A DNA stretch of 37,496 nt from Bacteroidales bacterium. Lineage in GTDB: Bacteria > Bacteroidota > Bacteroidia > Bacteroidales > UBA932. The stretch's first letter is position 1. Each line of letters starts with the position of its first letter. The stretch covers positions 1-37,496 of the forward strand of contig JAGBTG010000055.1 of NCBI GenBank assembly GCA_017631435.1, given 5' to 3'. Both the position numbers and the translations under genes were made by a program. Below the pieces are notes generated by a model, which saw only the letters and a program-made list of their open reading frames with translations, did no database searches and was not told the origin of the DNA. Below, one piece after another: positions 35,473 to 37,496 of the stretch.

Positions 35473-36876
35473 CTACCAGCACTCCAAGTCATTCTGGATG
35501 TCAGGCATGCTCTCCTTCTTGAAAACAGGGTCCTTGACACCCTGTTTTTTTTGTGTCATATAGTCCTTGTACAGGAGTACTGCATATTTGCTCAAAAGGA
35601 CAATTGCAACCAGGTTACATGCAGTCATCAGTGCCATGCACAAGTCTGCAAGGCTCCAGGCAAGATCCAGTGATGCAAGTGCTCCAAACATCACCATACC
35701 GCACACCAACAGGCGGAAAACAAGCATAACTGTCTTATTATTGGTAAGATACCTTACATTAGCCTCTCCATAATAATAGTTTCCTATAATGCTGCTAAAA
35801 GCAAAGAACATAATTGCAACGGCTACAAATATATTTCCAGCGTTTCCAATCTGGCTTGTAAGGGCTGCCTGTGTAAGCTGAATGCCATTGGCATCTGTTG
35901 TAAAGGCCACACCGCTGAAAAGAATAATGAATGCAGTACATGTACAAATTACAAGGGTATCTGTAAACACTCCAAGGGTTTGGATAAGTCCCTGTTTTAC
36001 AGGATGGCTTACGTCTGCAGTAGCAGCCACGTTAGGTGCAGAACCCTCACCTGCCTCGTTGCTGAACAAGCCTCTCTTAATGCCATTCATAAGTGCCGCA
36101 CCAATCATACCGCCAAAAGCCTGGTTCCATCCAAATGCACTGGATACAATAAGCTCAAGAACCTGAGGAATTTGCTTAAAGTTTACTGCTACAATATACA
36201 ACGCCAGCAAGATATAGCCTACTGCCATAATAGGGACAATCAGAGAACTCACCTTGGCAATACGCTGGATACCGCCAAAAATAATCATGAATGTAAAAAC
36301 AGTAAGTACAATACCTACAATCAGAGGATCAAAATTGAATGCCTGCTCAAAAGCGGCACAAATGGTATTGCTTTGCACTGAATTAAAAGAGAAAGGGAAA
36401 GTAAAAATAAGCAGAACTGCAAACAACGCACCCATCCAAGGCTTCTTAAGACCTATTCTCATATAATATGCCGGACCTCCAACAAAGGAATCCTTGCCTT
36501 TAACCTTAAAAAGCTGGGCCAATGTAGACTCAACAAACGCAGAGGACGCGCCTAGCAGGGCAATCACCCACATCCAGAACACCGCACCGGGACCACCTAC
36601 TGCAATTGCTGTTGCAACACCGGCAAGATTTCCGGTACCTACCCTACTGGCCAACGAAACCATGAAAGCCTCAAAAGAGGAGATCTGCTTCTCCCCATCC
36701 TGGTTATTATTTGAAGTAGAATCGCCCAAAAGCCTCACCATCTCCCCCAGCATCCTGAACTGCAGGAATTTAGTCTTGAATGTAAAATACAGGGCACACC
36801 CTATAAGCATTACAATCAGAACATACGACCATAAAACATCATTTATGGACGCTATAAAAGTATTCAAACTCTCCAT
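35473..36876 (-). CDS. AGCS-family sodium:amino acid symporter
   Basis: This encodes 467 residues with about eleven membrane segments. It is an alanine/glycine:cation symporter (AGCS, AlsT/DagA type), which imports small amino acids with sodium or protons. Family marks are FEAFMVSLASRVGTGNLAGV, VGGPGAVFWMWVIALLGASS, FVGGPAYYMRIGL and NGIKRGLFSNEAGEGSAPNV. The true substrate may be alanine, glycine or glutamine. The C-terminus is a hydrophilic tail of about 35 residues. It ends 21 bp from convergent trmD. A -7 box lies upstream. Confidence 0.93.
   Translation of the reverse strand: MESLNTFIASINDVLWSYVLIVMLIGCALYFTFKTKFLQFRMLGEMVRLLGDSTSNNNQDGEKQISSFEAFMVSLASRVGTGNLAGVATAIAVGGPGAVFWMWVIALLGASSAFVESTLAQLFKVKGKDSFVGGPAYYMRIGLKKPWMGALFAVLLIFTFPFSFNSVQSNTICAAFEQAFNFDPLIVGIVLTVFTFMIIFGGIQRIAKVSSLIVPIMAVGYILLALYIVAVNFKQIPQVLELIVSSAFGWNQAFGGMIGAALMNGIKRGLFSNEAGEGSAPNVAATADVSHPVKQGLIQTLGVFTDTLVICTCTAFIILFSGVAFTTDANGIQLTQAALTSQIGNAGNIFVAVAIMFFAFSSIIGNYYYGEANVRYLTNNKTVMLVFRLLVCGMVMFGALASLDLAWSLADLCMALMTACNLVAIVLLSKYAVLLYKDYMTQKKQGVKDPVFKKESMPDIQNDLECW
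35522..35552 (+). terminator. Intrinsic terminator for trmD inside the symporter gene
   Basis: ACAGGGT (35525-35531) pairs with ACCCTGT (35539-35545) around a 7-nt loop, followed by eight T residues. It lies about 75 bp past the trmD stop and within the last coding part of the convergent symporter gene. The AAAA on its left could allow action on the minus strand too, but that would be before the symporter stop. Confidence 0.65.
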
Positions 36877-36896
36877 ATTTATAGTTTTGTAAACTA

Positions 36897-36904
36897 CAAA
36901 TATA
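36897..36904 (-). promoter_or_regulatory. -7 box upstream of the AGCS symporter
   Basis: The minus strand reads TATATTTG 20 nt before the start codon at 36876. No TTG is seen 19 bp upstream of it. Confidence 0.45.
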
Positions 36905-36937
36905 AGGAAATGGTATGAATATCACTACATGAAAGCA

Positions 36938-37060
36938 TTACTTCAGTATGGCAATCAACACAACAACTGCAATCATTATAAAAATGGCCACAATCCTAGT
37001 GTATTCAGCAAGACTGGTAACTTTCGGTTTTTGTGTTCTATGATATGATTTAATTGACAT
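36938..37060 (-). CDS. Small membrane protein of 40 residues
   Basis: From the ATG at 37060 to the TAA at 36940-36938 this encodes MSIKSYHRTQKPKVTSLAEY followed by TRIVAIFIMIAVVVLIAILK. The first half is basic and polar, and the second half is a clear single membrane helix ending in lysine. This suggests a small inner-membrane protein with a cytoplasmic N-terminus. It lies between the rRNA operon terminator and the symporter gene on the same strand. A weak CAACTTTG -7-like box lies about 20-30 nt upstream. I do not recognise a family. A chance frame of this length is possible, but the clean polar-then-hydrophobic pattern argues for a gene. Confidence 0.55.
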   Translation of the reverse strand: MSIKSYHRTQKPKVTSLAEYTRIVAIFIMIAVVVLIAILK

Positions 37061-37120
37061 GACATGGACATTTTTAAACAGAACAAAGTTGCAGACAAAT
37101 AGTTCAACACTCAGGGATGC

Positions 37121-37156
37121 AAAAAAAAAAGAGGATAACCATTTCTGATTATCCTC
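37121..37156 (-). terminator. rRNA operon terminator
   Basis: On the minus strand GAGGATAA (37156-37149) pairs with TTATCCTC (37138-37131), followed by ten T residues (37130-37121). It begins about 5 bp after the 5S rRNA. Confidence 0.9.
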
Positions 37157-37160
37157 TGAA

Positions 37161-37272
37161 GGTTGGCGGCTACCTACTCTCCCACTTGGTATAGCAGTAC
37201 CATCGGCGCTAACGGGCTTAACTTCTCTGTTCGGGATGGGAAGAGGTGGATCCCCGTCGCTATTACCACCAT
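37161..37272 (-). rRNA. rrf: 5S ribosomal RNA
   Basis: The minus strand holds a 5S rRNA of about 112 nt. Typical parts are CCCATCCCGAACAGAGAAG and TTAAGCCCGTTAGCGCCGAT, then GGGAGAGTAGGT near the 3' end. The ends (TGGTGGT near the 5' end and GCCGCCA near the 3' end) can pair as helix I. Boundaries are approximate by a few bases. Confidence 0.92.
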
Positions 37273-37398
37273 TATTTATTCTCTTTTGTACTTGCGTACT
37301 GGCTGTTTTTGCTGGGTGCCACCCAGTATATGGTGTAAGAGAGAGAAAAAATGTCAGTCTATTTTGCTTTAATGCAACCCCTTAGAGGTCGCACACTC
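37273..37398. other. 23S-5S internal transcribed spacer
   Basis: About 126 bp between the rRNAs. It contains a CTGGGTGGCACCCAG inverted repeat (37313-37327), possibly a processing hairpin. I see no tRNA gene in it. Confidence 0.6.
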
Positions 37399-37496
37399 CA
37401 CAACTGAAGTGTCGGGCTATTAGTACCGCTCGACTTTGACATTACTGCCTTTACATCTGCGGCCTATCAACGTGGTAGTCTCCCACGACCCTATAT
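37399..37496 (-). rRNA. rrl: 23S ribosomal RNA, 3' end (cut by window edge)
   Basis: The minus strand matches the last part of 23S rRNA: ACGTTGATAGGCCG, then GAGCGGTACTAATAGCCCGA close to the 3' end. The mature end is placed about 20 nt after TACTAAT by analogy with E. coli, so it may be off by several bases. Confidence 0.9.

Overview
The window reads as a piece of a Bacteroidota chromosome, most likely order Bacteroidales. The reasons are a short primary sigma factor without region 1.1, promoters with a TAnnTTTG -7 box and a TTG-like -33 box 19 bp upstream, MG2/plug-type surface proteins, DUF3857 proteins, an S46 dipeptidyl-peptidase, and the gene pairs degP-rpoD and surE-lpxB. I cannot name the genus. 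The content is mostly core metabolism and housekeeping. I see no insertion sequence, prophage, CRISPR array or tRNA. The right end enters the 3' end of an rRNA operon (23S then 5S, transcribed leftwards).

Layout. 1-3.9 kb: two tandem paralogous MG2/plug exported proteins on the minus strand (the first cut by the window edge), with nearly identical 5' ends and duplicated upstream DNA. 3.97-8.44 kb: degP, rpoD and a lipoprotein M3 peptidase (dcp), all minus. 8.5-14.9 kb: plus-strand run of two DUF3857/transglutaminase-like proteins, dnaN, a DnaQ-like exonuclease and an unrecognised protein. 14.9-20.4 kb: minus-strand run of a lipid kinase, then ackA-ptb-buk and an HI0933-type flavoprotein. 20.4-26.3 kb: a compact ComEC-like permease (+), dpp11 (-), a DUF1846 protein (-) and an AI-2E-family membrane protein (+). 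26.5-30.6 kb: gapA (-), then surE-lpxB-dapF (+). 30.6-34.7 kb: DUF349 protein, yidC and the YggS-type PLP protein (-). 34.8-37.1 kb: trmD (+), an AGCS amino acid symporter (-) and a 40-residue membrane protein (-) next to the rRNA operon.

How the genes fit together. Dcp, DPP11 (Asp/Glu-specific by its S1 arginine), an AGCS symporter and ackA-ptb-buk suggest peptide breakdown, amino acid uptake and energy capture as acetate and butyrate or branched short-chain acids; this is inference. LpxB, YidC, DegP and SurE serve the envelope. DnaN and the exonuclease serve replication, and RpoD and TrmD serve gene expression.

The most interesting signals are below gene level: a strongly over-represented octamer TGTCGGGA (16 copies by hand count, about one expected), two copies of which form a perfect 13-bp intergenic hairpin; a pair of 33-bp hairpin-forming repeats downstream of gapA; predicted near-leaderless transcripts; and interleaved divergent promoters. 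I found no clear new multi-gene defence or biosynthetic system here.
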